From Lysobacterales bacterium (GTDB taxonomy: Bacteria; Pseudomonadota; Gammaproteobacteria; Xanthomonadales; SZUA-36): a DNA stretch of 64,000 nt. How positions within the stretch are numbered: position 1 is the first letter of the stretch; the number at the start of each line of letters is the position of its first letter. The DNA lies in assembly GCA_021648125.1 (NCBI GenBank), contig JAKITK010000002.1, positions 1-64,000 on the forward strand, in the 5' to 3' direction. The translations under genes and the position numbers were made by a program. Below are positions 53,287 through 63,265 of the stretch, piece after piece. A model generated the notes under the pieces. It searched no databases. It saw only the letters and a list, made by a program, of their open reading frames with translations, and had not been told where the DNA came from.

Positions 53287-53323
53287 AGACACGAATGGCA
53301 CTAAGTGTAGCGAGTCACTTAAC
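53287..53323 (+). repeat. Right 37-bp direct repeat
   Basis: This matches 51271-51307 at 36 of 37 positions and carries the GAATGGCACTAAGTG motif. The 217 bp between the FG-GAP stop and the rhodanese stop contain only this and no gene. Confidence 0.85.
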
Positions 53324-53401
53324 ACACTTAACAACCAAATGACGGTTTATACAGGATAGCTCCGTCCAAAATGGCCAAAAATGAGTTTAAAACTCGAAAT
53401 C

Positions 53402-53797
53402 TTAGCGCCGGATCGCTTGTAGCCTCTTGAAGCCCAGACCATTAAATATATTGTAATAGCCGGCTTTAGCCAGCGCTTGCTGGGCAACCCCGGAGCGCTG
53501 GCCGCTACGGCAGTAGAGAACAACAGGGCGGGATTTATTCTCGCCGATCGCCTTAATCAGAGCTGCAGTATCAGTATGGGGAATATTAGCTGCTATCTCC
53601 AAGTGGCCTCCAGCGTATTCTTTGGGGCTACGAACATCAATGACTAAAGCACCATCATCAATCATTTGCCAGGCAGCTAAGGCAATCTCTTTACGCTCTG
53701 CGGAGCTATCGCAGGCGCTGATAAGAAGTGGCAATATTAAAATTAGCAGCGAGAATTTGAAAAAATGGCGGGTGTTTAAGGGCAAACGAAATTTCAT
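53402..53797 (-). CDS. Rhodanese-like lipoprotein
   Basis: The protein has 131 residues. A signal with lipobox LLISACDSS anchors it outside the cytoplasm. The single rhodanese domain has IDVRSPKEYAGGHLEIAANIPH and the active-site loop YCRSGQRSG with the catalytic Cys. It probably transfers sulphur or acts as a periplasmic thiol enzyme, as PspE-like proteins do. It lies alone downstream of tamB on the same strand. Confidence 0.88.
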   Translation of the reverse strand: MKFRLPLNTRHFFKFSLLILILPLLISACDSSAERKEIALAAWQMIDDGALVIDVRSPKEYAGGHLEIAANIPHTDTAALIKAIGENKSRPVVLYCRSGQRSGVAQQALAKAGYYNIFNGLGFKRLQAIRR

Positions 53798-53842
53798 CAG
53801 TATTGTTCCAATTCTAGGTGAAGCCTATGGCTTAATAATACA

Positions 53843-56800
53843 CTACCGGTCGATGGAATAGAGAACATCTACGCCAGAACCAGAATCAGCAGAGGTTCCC
53901 TGTACCGCCCAGTTACCAGTAAGCTCGTAGCGGGCGGAAACTTCGTTGCCGGTATCAAACAGACCAATGCCGTAGCTGACGAACAGTTTGGGATAGATGT
54001 AGGTGCCGATATTGAGACTGCCGACGCCGTTTCCATGGTCAAAACTACCGCCGGTGGCCAGATAAGCAACGGCAGACTCCTGATCGGTCTCCGGGTCAGT
54101 ATAAAGTTTTAGTCTGATATCATCAGGTCGCCCGCTGATGTGAATGCCGGCAAGCTTGACTTCCGGGTCGGCAAAAATATGCCGAACAGCATAAATATCT
54201 AAAACCGGGTTACTCGCCGCTTTACCATCGAATCTAATTTCTGAATTCAAAAAGTTCAGGTTCTGACCGTATTGACGGAAAAACCCATCCACTAACTGAA
54301 TGGAACCGCGTGCCGTGGGCATGGGCGAGTCACCCTCGAATAATAAATCAAGCCTGCCCGTTAATTGCGTTTCAATACTGGCCATTTCGAAGTGGACATC
54401 ATCACCGAGGCTTACTTTGACACTGCCGTGAATGCTCAATGGCAGTGTTTTTTCTTCTTCTACTACTACTACTATGGTTTCAAGGCCGGTAACCACCACA
54501 TCATCGGATAAAGGGGTACTACTGATCACTCCTGGTGGCGGCGTTATCCTCGCACTGGGAATCTCGATACTACCCTCAATGCTGAGTTGATCCTCTGACA
54601 ACACTAGGGCAAGGTCAGGCGTAATTTTGAGCTTTAAACCCGGAGCATTGAGTAACTGCAGATCAGTGCCGGTAATTCTAAGGTCAAGTTTAGTTTTCGC
54701 GCCTGAGTTATCGATGCCAACCTGAATATCACCTTGGCCTTCACCTACAATAAAGCTGCCTTCAAGTATTGAATTGCGATGACTTTGCAAGTTACCTTTT
54801 AGGTTAAGCTTGCTGATCTCTATTCCCAATGGAGTATAGGTCAGGCCAACATCGTTAATCGCTATACTACCTTCAAGTTCCGGCGTCAGCAGTCTGCCTT
54901 TGATTTGCATGTCCGTGGCAAATGTGCCTGAAAGGTCGTCTAGACCAGGTAACAACCATTTAAGGGCTATTAAATCATCCAGCACAACCTTTAACTTGCC
55001 CTCAATTCGAGCGTTTTCAATATCTGTTGTTTGCGCAATATTAAATTCCAAATTTAACCCTGTACCTACCTTGAAGGGCAGGTCAAAGCGCCCACTCAGG
55101 TTTTTCTCACGGTCGAAGTTGAATTCTAACAAGCCTTGTTCCGTTTCAAGCATGCCGGCATCAAGGTCGAGAGAAGCAACAATACCCGGGCTAAGTTCGA
55201 AGCGGCCATTGATGGAATGCACACTGCTGACAGGTGGGTCACCAGAGGCGCTTAGTTCACCGCTGATGCTCTGACCTACTGCCAGATCAACGGGTAGGAA
55301 TGCGGTAATCCATGCGAGTGGAAATTTGTCCAGTTTTAACTGACTGGTATATAGGTTTTGGTTTTCTTCGGGTTTTCTTTCCAAGCAGAACTCTGCTTGT
55401 ATAGCATCAGGCTGTTGCCGAAAACAGGTACTTGAAAGCTGTAATTGCATATCATTGAATAGCACTTTAGCAGGCGCCTGCAACGCCAGGGTGCCGGTCA
55501 CCGGGGTAGTAATATCCATTGATAGTAACTCACCATCCAGGCTGAATGTTTGCTGGTTCAGCCCAATTTCAGCGTTGAGCAGTGCCGAGAGGGAGTTTTT
55601 ATACGACTCAACATGAAGGCTGATATTGTGCTGCTTGCTACCGTTTTCTGGCTTAACGGCGTGGAGTTGAAGGCTGTCTATTGGTAACTCGAAAGCTGCA
55701 AGCTTAACCTTGCTTGCCTCTATTTGAGCGTCAAGTTGTAAGTTTTGACTATTGCTTGTGGGAATCAGCGTATCGATGCTCAAGCTGAGTTTTTCCAGGG
55801 ATGCCTCATCCGTGTTGATATTCTCTGCTTGCAGGTCGAGTAACAAGTTTTGACCCTCTGCCGATGGGCGCAGTTGGCCATTGGCATTGATTCGCCCTGA
55901 ACCACCACTGATAAACTGCCCTAGATCAGGAATGATAATCTTAAAGTCTGTAGTGCCCGCTAACGGATCCTCAAGGCTGACTTTGCCTTGCAGGTCTAGT
56001 AGTGCCTCACCACTGCTGGCCTTGATGCCCATTTCCAGATGGTTGCCGTCGAGTAAGTGTATATTGCCACTGGCCTGCAATGGATTATCCCGAAGTGTGC
56101 CGCTTAATTGCTGTATTTGCAGACTAAGTTGCTCTTCAGGGGTTTCTCCAGCGGCCTGCCATTGCAGGTTCATTTCTAGGCCGAGATCTCCGTTGTAGTC
56201 ATTCCAGTGACTGCCTGGGTTAATGTTGCTGCCGCTAACTTTCAATTTTGCTAGCAATTGTGGTTGCCATTGCAGTTCACCGCTGAGTGTCAGTTCACCC
56301 TCAAGTATCTGGCTGTTTAGCCGCTGCAAATGTAGCCCGCTTTGATTGCCTGTGCCCTCAAGCTGATATAAGCCGGTGGGGATGTTGCTGCCGGATACAT
56401 CAAACTGTCCCGCCAATTGGTAGTTATCCAGGCTGCCGGTGACGCTAAGATTTCCTGCGTTACTGCGGTAAGCAGGCGCCGGTGTCGCCAACGGCCAGCT
56501 GAGGTTTTCCCAATTCAGTTGGGCATCAATGGTGTCAGCCAGCAGTTTTATATTGCCTTCAACCCGGGTAATGGAATCATCAATAACAGCGAGTAAGTTG
56601 GTAATGGAAATGGCTTGGTTTTGGTAATCCACGGTAGCGTGACCGCTGCTGCTCACCTGGTTCGGCCAATCGGGAACAACTACCCCGGCTTTGAGTTGGC
56701 GCCACTTAAATACACCATTTATTGAAAGTTCATCTGGGTTGATGTTGCCCTGAAAGTCAAATTCACCAATGTCGCCACTTAAACCTAGGTGTGCGATTTC

Positions 56801-57823
56801 AATAGCCTGCATATCCCGTTTTGCACTCAGGGACCAGTTACCGTTAATGTTGTCAGCACCCGCTGCACTGAGGCTGAGTCCGGCACCACCATTAAGCTGC
56901 CAGTTTTGTAGTCCGCCACTAGCGTGAATATCCAGCTGTTGAAATTCAACACTGTTTTCAGCGGCCAGTGGCAAGTTCAATTGTTGGCTCTCAAGCTGTG
57001 CTTGCCAGCGCAGCTTATCCAGCAAGTCATCTAATTTTGCACTGAGAGTAAGGTTGATGTCGCCACGGCTTTCGAGTTGTATTTGCAGTTGTCGGGTATC
57101 GCCGCTGGAATTCAGCTTGATGATATCCTCACTGATCAGTTGCAGGTATACATCAGGGTTCGCCGGATCAATTTTTGGAATCAACTGCAATTCCAGCTGG
57201 TGCTTCCAGGGGGCTTTCAATTGGGCTAAGCCGGACAGGCTAAGCTCGGCGGTGAGGGCCTGGCTAGCTTCCTGATCGGTAGCTGTAGGTAAATAAGTCA
57301 GCCGAGTTTTCAGCTCGCGGAGATTGAGAGATTTACCAATTTGCAAGGAGGCACGGGTATTTCCAGCTGTTACCTTTGTCTCTGAGCCTGAATAGAGCAG
57401 CTGGGTAATTTGCAGGGATTTAAGCTCAACTTCCAGCGGCAGACTTAAGTCAGTCATCGTCGCTTCCTTGGTATCGGTATCGGTATCGGTATCGCCTTCA
57501 GCTACCTGTACTTGCAGCTTTTCAATCTTTAGCTGATTGATTAGGAGAGTGAACGGGAAGAGTCGGTAATCAACCTGTGTATTTAGATTATTTATAGTGA
57601 GATCAGTGCCGCTATTCCGATAACGCAGCTTGCCGATACGGATACCACTATTGATATTGCCTTTAATGTTATGCAAGGCAATCAGTGGTTTTTCCTTAGA
57701 CTCGGCAAAGCCCAGCAGCCAGCGGGTACCGGCATCGCTACGGGTCAGCCAAAAGTAGCCGGCCAACGCTAGCAGGAGTAAAACCCCGGCTGCTATTAAC
57801 AGATATTTGAGCCATGTTTTCAT
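53843..57823 (-). CDS. tamB: Translocation and assembly module subunit TamB
   Basis: The protein has 1326 residues, the usual size. One N-terminal anchor helix (WLKYLLIAAGVLLLLALAGYFW) is followed by a long beta-helical periplasmic chain. The C-terminal DUF490 domain shows IRFDGKAASNPVLDIYAVRH, AVAYLATGGSFDHGNG and PKLFVSYGIGLFDTGNEVSARYELT. It works with TamA in outer-membrane protein or lipid transport. The start overlaps the tamA stop by 4 bp. Four GGTATC hexamers at 57470-57493 encode a DTDTDTD stretch. Confidence 0.95.
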   Translation of the reverse strand: MKTWLKYLLIAAGVLLLLALAGYFWLTRSDAGTRWLLGFAESKEKPLIALHNIKGNINSGIRIGKLRYRNSGTDLTINNLNTQVDYRLFPFTLLINQLKIEKLQVQVAEGDTDTDTDTKEATMTDLSLPLEVELKSLQITQLLYSGSETKVTAGNTRASLQIGKSLNLRELKTRLTYLPTATDQEASQALTAELSLSGLAQLKAPWKHQLELQLIPKIDPANPDVYLQLISEDIIKLNSSGDTRQLQIQLESRGDINLTLSAKLDDLLDKLRWQAQLESQQLNLPLAAENSVEFQQLDIHASGGLQNWQLNGGAGLSLSAAGADNINGNWSLSAKRDMQAIEIAHLGLSGDIGEFDFQGNINPDELSINGVFKWRQLKAGVVVPDWPNQVSSSGHATVDYQNQAISITNLLAVIDDSITRVEGNIKLLADTIDAQLNWENLSWPLATPAPAYRSNAGNLSVTGSLDNYQLAGQFDVSGSNIPTGLYQLEGTGNQSGLHLQRLNSQILEGELTLSGELQWQPQLLAKLKVSGSNINPGSHWNDYNGDLGLEMNLQWQAAGETPEEQLSLQIQQLSGTLRDNPLQASGNIHLLDGNHLEMGIKASSGEALLDLQGKVSLEDPLAGTTDFKIIIPDLGQFISGGSGRINANGQLRPSAEGQNLLLDLQAENINTDEASLEKLSLSIDTLIPTSNSQNLQLDAQIEASKVKLAAFELPIDSLQLHAVKPENGSKQHNISLHVESYKNSLSALLNAEIGLNQQTFSLDGELLSMDITTPVTGTLALQAPAKVLFNDMQLQLSSTCFRQQPDAIQAEFCLERKPEENQNLYTSQLKLDKFPLAWITAFLPVDLAVGQSISGELSASGDPPVSSVHSINGRFELSPGIVASLDLDAGMLETEQGLLEFNFDREKNLSGRFDLPFKVGTGLNLEFNIAQTTDIENARIEGKLKVVLDDLIALKWLLPGLDDLSGTFATDMQIKGRLLTPELEGSIAINDVGLTYTPLGIEISKLNLKGNLQSHRNSILEGSFIVGEGQGDIQVGIDNSGAKTKLDLRITGTDLQLLNAPGLKLKITPDLALVLSEDQLSIEGSIEIPSARITPPPGVISSTPLSDDVVVTGLETIVVVVEEEKTLPLSIHGSVKVSLGDDVHFEMASIETQLTGRLDLLFEGDSPMPTARGSIQLVDGFFRQYGQNLNFLNSEIRFDGKAASNPVLDIYAVRHIFADPEVKLAGIHISGRPDDIRLKLYTDPETDQESAVAYLATGGSFDHGNGVGSLNIGTYIYPKLFVSYGIGLFDTGNEVSARYELTGNWAVQGTSADSGSGVDVLYSIDR

Positions 57824-59808
57824 GGAAGTAGCTTGCCTATATTCAGTATTGGCACACCCAGCGAGAAGTGGATCCGTAAACTGTTGTCGAAATCATCCAG
57901 AGGGTAGGCAAAATCCAAGCGCACCGGGCCAACCACAGTGTAATAACGGAAACCAATGCCCACACCGGCTTTAAGCTGGATGTCGGAAAAATTATTAAAG
58001 GCGTTACCAATATCAGCAAATGCAGCTACTGACCAATCATCTCCCACCAGGTATTCCAATTCGGTACTGGCGGCAATTAGGTTATTGGAGCCGTTTTCGT
58101 TGTTACTGAGTGATTCAAAGCCGTAACCCCGAACACTGTATGTACCACCGGCCTTAAAGCGAAACTGATATGGCAATTGGGTCATTGATAGTTGAACTTC
58201 TCCGCTATCGTCACTCACGAGGAGCTCCTCAACGGGTGCATTGGTATAACCCAATTCACCTCGAAGGGTGAGTTTCAGGCGTTCGCCGAATAATATAGAG
58301 AAATGGTTGCCAATATAGATTTGCTCAAAGCTGATGTCGGAGCCTGCATTCTCACTAGCGACCAATGCCCTGGCGCGGACATGCATTCCGCGGTTGGTAT
58401 AACCGCTGCCCTTCATGCTCAACCAGTTCCACTCCGCGCCCAAAGTTAGGCTGGTCTGGTTGGTATCGAGGAAATTTTCGAGCTCGGGATTCAATTCGAT
58501 CAGGTCACCGGCCTTAGAGTGGCTACTGCCCAGCGCATCGAAGTTTTCGCTTAAAAAGCCCAGGAACAAGGTTTGCGAAAGCGGCTGAGAGCTACCTGAC
58601 GGGTAAAATTCAGATAGTTTCCCTGCCCGCAGCCAGAGGCTTTGGCGTGGCCCGTCGATGGCCGGAAAAATAGATTGCCCGGTATTATCATTAATAAAAC
58701 TGAAGTCATCATTTTGAAATAGGTACTGACCGGTAGCGATAAAAAATTGCCCAGGATCAGGGGAAATCGGTAGCTTATAGTCTGTGCGAAAAGTAACTTC
58801 TGAGTATTGCTGCTGCATACCCAATCCGGTAAGTAGTCGACCACCCCGGGAAGATAATAAATGCCGCTCCCAGCCCAAAACAACCCGGGCACCTTTATCG
58901 GTACCATAACCAAGGGTTGCTTTATAGCTATCGCGTTCACGCAATTCCGGTTTTGCGCTGATGTTTACCCGGGGTGGAGTGCTTTCACGATCGACAAGGG
59001 TTTCAATATTCAATTGCTTGAAATAAAGCGAGTTTGCGAGAAGCTTACGCATCGCGTCCATTCGTTCTGCGGTATACGGGTCGCCACTATTAGCCAGCTT
59101 AAACCTGTTTAGCACCTTCGGCTGTAGCGCTTCAGACTCAAAACTGATATCGCCGAAAACAAACTGTGGGCCGGTCTCAAAATGCAACTTGATAGTCGCC
59201 TGATTGGATTTGGCATTAACATGAACTTCATGGGTTATTGTCTTGTGGTCTAAAAACCCGAGGGACTCTGCCAATATCCCAAAAGACTGTTTTCCATTTT
59301 CGTAACTTGAATGTATCAGTTGATTACCTTCAGCCAGCGGCCAGTCCAGTTGCCACTGCTTGAAGTCCTCAAGCTCACTGCCGTCACCGCCAATCTGTAG
59401 CTCGACTTCATTGATAATAACGGCGGCACCTTTGTCAACTTTCAGCTTCCATAACCAGCCGCTGTCGGTTGTGCTCGTGTCGATGGTAAGCCGTGGGTGG
59501 TAGTAACCGAAGGGTTGCAGAACCCGTTGAATTTCTAGGCTTGCATTATTGCGTAATGTGAGCATTCGACGGTGCGATATTATGCGTTCACCGATGTAAC
59601 CGAAAGCGGATAAATTGCTCTTGATATTGGCGGCCAAATCATCTTTCACACCGCTGATTTTAATCGCTAGGTTGCCGGTTAATCGGTGTGGGTTAGCTGC
59701 TGCGGGCGCCACATTTTCTGCTGCGCTCAGTACATGGTTAGACACTCCTGAATAGAGGATCAGGAGTGAAATTATCAGGGGTTTAGCAAGTCGGAATTTC
59801 ACTCCCAC
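57820..59808 (-). CDS. tamA: Translocation and assembly module subunit TamA
   Basis: The protein has 662 residues. A signal peptide (about residues 1-29) leads into three POTRA domains (for example PQFVFGDISFESEALQPKVLNRF) and a BamA-type 16-strand barrel. The barrel ends with the canonical beta-signal SLRIHFSLG. YSVRGYGFESL matches the VRGY/F loop of the Omp85 family. It inserts into the outer membrane and pairs with TamB. Confidence 0.95.
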   Translation of the reverse strand: MGVKFRLAKPLIISLLILYSGVSNHVLSAAENVAPAAANPHRLTGNLAIKISGVKDDLAANIKSNLSAFGYIGERIISHRRMLTLRNNASLEIQRVLQPFGYYHPRLTIDTSTTDSGWLWKLKVDKGAAVIINEVELQIGGDGSELEDFKQWQLDWPLAEGNQLIHSSYENGKQSFGILAESLGFLDHKTITHEVHVNAKSNQATIKLHFETGPQFVFGDISFESEALQPKVLNRFKLANSGDPYTAERMDAMRKLLANSLYFKQLNIETLVDRESTPPRVNISAKPELRERDSYKATLGYGTDKGARVVLGWERHLLSSRGGRLLTGLGMQQQYSEVTFRTDYKLPISPDPGQFFIATGQYLFQNDDFSFINDNTGQSIFPAIDGPRQSLWLRAGKLSEFYPSGSSQPLSQTLFLGFLSENFDALGSSHSKAGDLIELNPELENFLDTNQTSLTLGAEWNWLSMKGSGYTNRGMHVRARALVASENAGSDISFEQIYIGNHFSILFGERLKLTLRGELGYTNAPVEELLVSDDSGEVQLSMTQLPYQFRFKAGGTYSVRGYGFESLSNNENGSNNLIAASTELEYLVGDDWSVAAFADIGNAFNNFSDIQLKAGVGIGFRYYTVVGPVRLDFAYPLDDFDNSLRIHFSLGVPILNIGKLLP

Positions 59809-59867
59809 AGTCTGCCATAGTGGCTGGAATATATAAACCTTTCAATACTTGTCTGAAGATATAAAAT

Positions 59868-59911
59868 GGGGCCGACTGCAGACAGAGGGGATCAATTTGT
59901 CAGTCGGCCCC
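59868..59911 (-). terminator. Long perfect hairpin in the algR-tamA spacer
   Basis: GGGGCCGACTG and CAGTCGGCCCC form an 11-bp GC-rich stem with a 22-nt loop. On the minus strand it is followed by ATTTTATAT, fitting a terminator for the upstream response regulator gene. The rest of the 59809-60138 spacer has a short ATATAGAT tandem and a GGGGTCAGGT motif near 60113, but no gene. Confidence 0.65.
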
Positions 59912-60138
59912 GTTTCAGGCGAATCGCTACCATTCTATGATCAGGGAGAAAGCGCAGCAATTTGCCCGAAGATGATGTGCTGGTTTAGGCACAGAGCGAG
60001 TGTATTCGTTCAGTCAGATGTAATCGCATGTCAAAAGTCATGGCTTGCGCTGAAATGAAGTTATCTTGCGGTAAAGCGACGCTGGCCGCAGATATAGATT
60101 AGATATAGATAGGGGTCAGGTGGTTCCCCGCGCACGCT

Positions 60139-60975
60139 TTATTGACCCAATGTCTCTAGTTTGTGCTTATAGCTACGGGATAATTTAACCACTTCCCCGC
60201 AATTAAGAGTGAGGAAGTATTCGCCATTAATATGTGACTGCATCCGCTGAACCTTGTGAATATTAACAATGGTTGATCGATGAATGCGTTGCAGAATATC
60301 CGCGTTTAATTGTGCTTCCAGGGCTTTCATGGTAGTGCGCATAATATGAGTTTTACCATTTTCATGCACACACATATAATCTCCCGCGGCATCAATCCAG
60401 TCGATATTCTCCTGAATCACCCAGGTGGTGGTACCCGCATCACGGATAGCCAGCTTAGGAATTTGCTGTTGATTGCTACTGCGAAGAATTTTGTTTTTGT
60501 GCTGCTCAAGCTGTTGATAAGAATTCACATTTTCACCACTCAAATTACTGACGACCCGAAGTAACGATTTTTGCTGTTGCTGCGCGCGATTCTGACTGAG
60601 GCGTTCGCGGGTCTTAAAAAGTGCCTGATGCAAGCGGCTGTCATCAATAGGTTTAAGCAGGTAGTCAATGGCATTGGCGGCAAATGCCTTAATCGCATAT
60701 TGATCGAAGGCAGTAACAAATATTATCATCGGTAATTTAAGTGGATTAAGGCTACGAATTACCTCAAAGCCGTTCATTCCGGGCATCTGAATATCAAGAA
60801 ATACCAGTTCTGGAGACAGCTCAGTGATCATCTTCACCGCTTGTCGACCATTTTCGGCCTGGCCGATAATGTTTATTCCGGATTGTTTTGCCAGTCGCAA
60901 TTCCAGGCCGCGTCTGGCCAGGGACTCATCATCGACAATTAAAGTCCGAATCACTCTGGCGGGCTGCTTTGACAA
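60139..60975 (-). CDS. algR: LytTR-type response regulator (AlgR-like)
   Basis: The protein has 278 residues. The start is placed at TTG 60975, with AGGAG at 60983-60987 and 7-nt spacing; the open frame runs further up, into the kinase remnant. The receiver domain (VIRTLIVDDESLARRGLELRL; phospho-Asp in LVFLDIQMPGMNGFEV) is intact, followed by a LytTR DNA-binding domain (VIQENIDWIDAAGDYMCVH, LQRIHRSTIVNIHKV, LTLNCGEVVKLSRSYKHKL). AlgR-type regulators control alginate, pili and virulence genes. Its adjacent kinase is broken, so phosphorylation must come from elsewhere if at all. Confidence 0.9.
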   Translation of the reverse strand: MSKQPARVIRTLIVDDESLARRGLELRLAKQSGINIIGQAENGRQAVKMITELSPELVFLDIQMPGMNGFEVIRSLNPLKLPMIIFVTAFDQYAIKAFAANAIDYLLKPIDDSRLHQALFKTRERLSQNRAQQQQKSLLRVVSNLSGENVNSYQQLEQHKNKILRSSNQQQIPKLAIRDAGTTTWVIQENIDWIDAAGDYMCVHENGKTHIMRTTMKALEAQLNADILQRIHRSTIVNIHKVQRMQSHINGEYFLTLNCGEVVKLSRSYKHKLETLGQ

Positions 60976-60997
60976 ATTTAAACTCCTGATGCTTGGC

Positions 60998-61521
60998 TTA
61001 TTGGTATTCCAATGGTAGTCGAATACTGACTGCAAGGCCGTGAGGCTCGATGTTGTGGCTGCTAAGCTGGCCGTTTTCACCGTACAAAACCTGTAGTCTT
61101 TCGATGGTATTGCTTAATCCTACACCGCCTTTCGATGCCGTTGCCGGTTGCAGTTCATTAATCTTCTGTCCCTGGCTGAGGCCAGGGACATCATCAATAA
61201 CTTGTAGTAGCAAAATCTCACTGCTTTCAGCATCGTGATGCTTTTCAATTTCAGCTTTCAACGAAATACTACCACCGGTTTCACTTTCGGCGATGGCAAA
61301 TTTGACCGCGTTTTCTATCAATGGTTGCAAAATCAGACTGGGAACCAGTGTTTTCCATGCCTGTTGGTCAATTTCGGTATGTAAGCGCAGCCGCTCTTCA
61401 AAGCGAACTTTCTCGATAGAAAGATAGCGGTTGAGGTTATCCAGCTCGGTCTGCAAGCTGACTTTTGGGTTGGATTGCGGTCGAGTGAATGGCGTAAGAA
61501 GGCGCTTAATTCAGTAATCAT
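60998..61521 (-). pseudogene. Truncated and frameshifted LytS/AlgZ-type histidine kinase
   Basis: The first fragment (from 61521) reads MITELSAFLRHSLDRNPTQK. The next frame gives LQTELDNLNRYLSIEKVRFEERL, LIENAVKFAI, and GGVGLSNTIERLQVLYG. These are the end of the His_kinase domain and the ATP-binding domain. One A is missing in the AAAA run near 61464, splitting the frames. The N-terminal membrane part and the PHFLFN phospho-His segment are absent; the comM stop lies only 100 bp upstream. The gene cannot make a working kinase. Loss of function by deletion plus frameshift is clear unless this is an assembly error. Confidence 0.82.
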
Positions 61522-61621
61522 CCGGTTTCCAGTGTTTTTTGAAGCATGCCTAAATAGTACCCCAGAGTTGACGGTTTTGGCAGGTCAACTGTCGTAGTCT
61601 AGGTGCTATTTGTCGAGTTGA

Positions 61622-63130
61622 CTAAGAGTGGGTATTAAAAACCCTGCGATATCCGATCGCTTCTGCCAGATGCTGTGTCTGAATGTCGGCTACCGCCGCC
61701 ATATCAGCAATTGAACGCGCCAGCCTGAGTATTCTTGTGTAAGCTCGTGCTGACAGGTGTAGTTGCTCACAAGTTTGAATCAGAAAGTCCTGATCGCTTG
61801 GCGGTAGTTGACAGACATCCTGCAATTGCTCGTTACCCAGTTGTGCATTGACACATCCTTGTCGTTGAATTTGAACTGCTCGCGCGGCGCTTACTTGCTT
61901 TCGGGTAGCGGTGCTATTGGCTGAATATTCCTCGGGGTTTTTTAGCTTACCCAGCGCCAGCCTGGGCACTTCAACCTGCATATCAATTCGGTCCAGCAAA
62001 GGGCCTGAAATTCGTTGCCGGTAACGAACAATTTGCTCCCGGCTGCAACGACAGTTATTATCACGGTCACCGCTAAAACCGCAGGGACAGGGGTTCATAG
62101 CCGCCAAAAGTTGGAATTGCGCAGGGTAGGTTGACTGCCGAGCTGCACGGGATATTACGATCTGTCCGGACTCCAAAGGTTCGCGCAAAACCTCCAGTAC
62201 CTGACGCGGAAATTCGGGTAATTCGTCTAAAAAAAGCGTGCCACAATGGGCTAAAGAAATCTCACCAGGCCGCGGTTTTGAGCCGCCACCCACCATCGCC
62301 ACAGCAGATGCCGTATGGTGCGGATTTTGGAACGGCGGCTGTTTGAAACTGCTGGCATCGAAGGGTTTTCCCGCCACAGAACGAATCGCCATAACCTCCA
62401 GGGCTTCGGCTTCGGTTAAGTCCGGAAGTATCCCAGGCATACAACTGGCAAGTAGTGTTTTACCCGAGCCGGGTGGCCCGATAAATAATAAATTATGGGC
62501 GCCACTGGCAGCCACTGTTAATGCACGAATGGCATGTTGTTGTCCACATACATTTTTTAGGTCAGGTAGGTCTTTGGTAGGCATGATGCTGGTAGTGAGT
62601 TGTGCGGCTGATAAAGTTTCCCTGTCCAACAAGCCGGCAACCACATTCAATAAGCTTGCGGCACAAAAAACATCATCAGAATTCAGCAAGCCGGCTTCAT
62701 CCTGGTTAGCTTCGGGGATAATCAGCTTACGGCCCTTACGGGTTGCCGCCAGCGCCGTCGGCAGGATGCCGCTAACCGGCCGCAGTTCGCCGGCAAGTGA
62801 TAACTCACCAACAAATTCATAATCTTCCAGTGCTTGCTTTGGGATTTGTGCAGATGCCGCAAGAATTCCCAAAGCAATGGCAAGATCAAAGCGACTGCCG
62901 TCTTTGGGGAAGTCGGCGGGTGCCAGCGAAATTGTGATCCGACTGGCAGGAAAACTAAAACCGGAATTAATTAATGCCGAGCGCACCCGGTCGCGGGATT
63001 CCTTGACTGCAGCTTCCGGTAGCCCCACGATAAAAACCCGCGGCAAACCGCCACTAAGGTGGACTTCCACCCGGACTTCTGGCGCATCAATTTCTACTTG
63101 CGCACGGCTATATACAATGGCTAATCCCAT
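61622..63130 (-). CDS. comM: Mg-chelatase-like helicase ComM (YifB)
   Basis: The protein has 502 residues. It assists branch migration during natural transformation. The N-terminal part MGLAIVYSRAQVEIDAPEVRVEVHLSGGLP is diagnostic. The AAA+ core has Walker A GPPGSGKTLLASC, LFLDELPEF (Walker B) and NPCPCGFSGDRDNNCRCS, with Cys pairs that may bind zinc. It is complete. Together with dprA it suggests that the organism retains DNA uptake and processing genes. Confidence 0.95.
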   Translation of the reverse strand: MGLAIVYSRAQVEIDAPEVRVEVHLSGGLPRVFIVGLPEAAVKESRDRVRSALINSGFSFPASRITISLAPADFPKDGSRFDLAIALGILAASAQIPKQALEDYEFVGELSLAGELRPVSGILPTALAATRKGRKLIIPEANQDEAGLLNSDDVFCAASLLNVVAGLLDRETLSAAQLTTSIMPTKDLPDLKNVCGQQHAIRALTVAASGAHNLLFIGPPGSGKTLLASCMPGILPDLTEAEALEVMAIRSVAGKPFDASSFKQPPFQNPHHTASAVAMVGGGSKPRPGEISLAHCGTLFLDELPEFPRQVLEVLREPLESGQIVISRAARQSTYPAQFQLLAAMNPCPCGFSGDRDNNCRCSREQIVRYRQRISGPLLDRIDMQVEVPRLALGKLKNPEEYSANSTATRKQVSAARAVQIQRQGCVNAQLGNEQLQDVCQLPPSDQDFLIQTCEQLHLSARAYTRILRLARSIADMAAVADIQTQHLAEAIGYRRVFNTHS

Positions 63131-63265
63131 GTTAGATAGAATGCCTGCCTATAAGCGAATCAACCAGTCGTTAGAGTGCTGGTTGTAGCGTAGGTAAATT
63201 CCTTGTTGGCTGTAATACAATAGCTCAAAGGTGTTCAGCTGGGTTTGTTCAGTGATTGAAGCCGT

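Noticed and set aside
60976-61080. Longer N-terminus of the AlgR-like protein
   Set aside because: These codons overlap the kinase remnant in another frame, while TTG 60975 has a proper AGGAG site next to the receiver domain.
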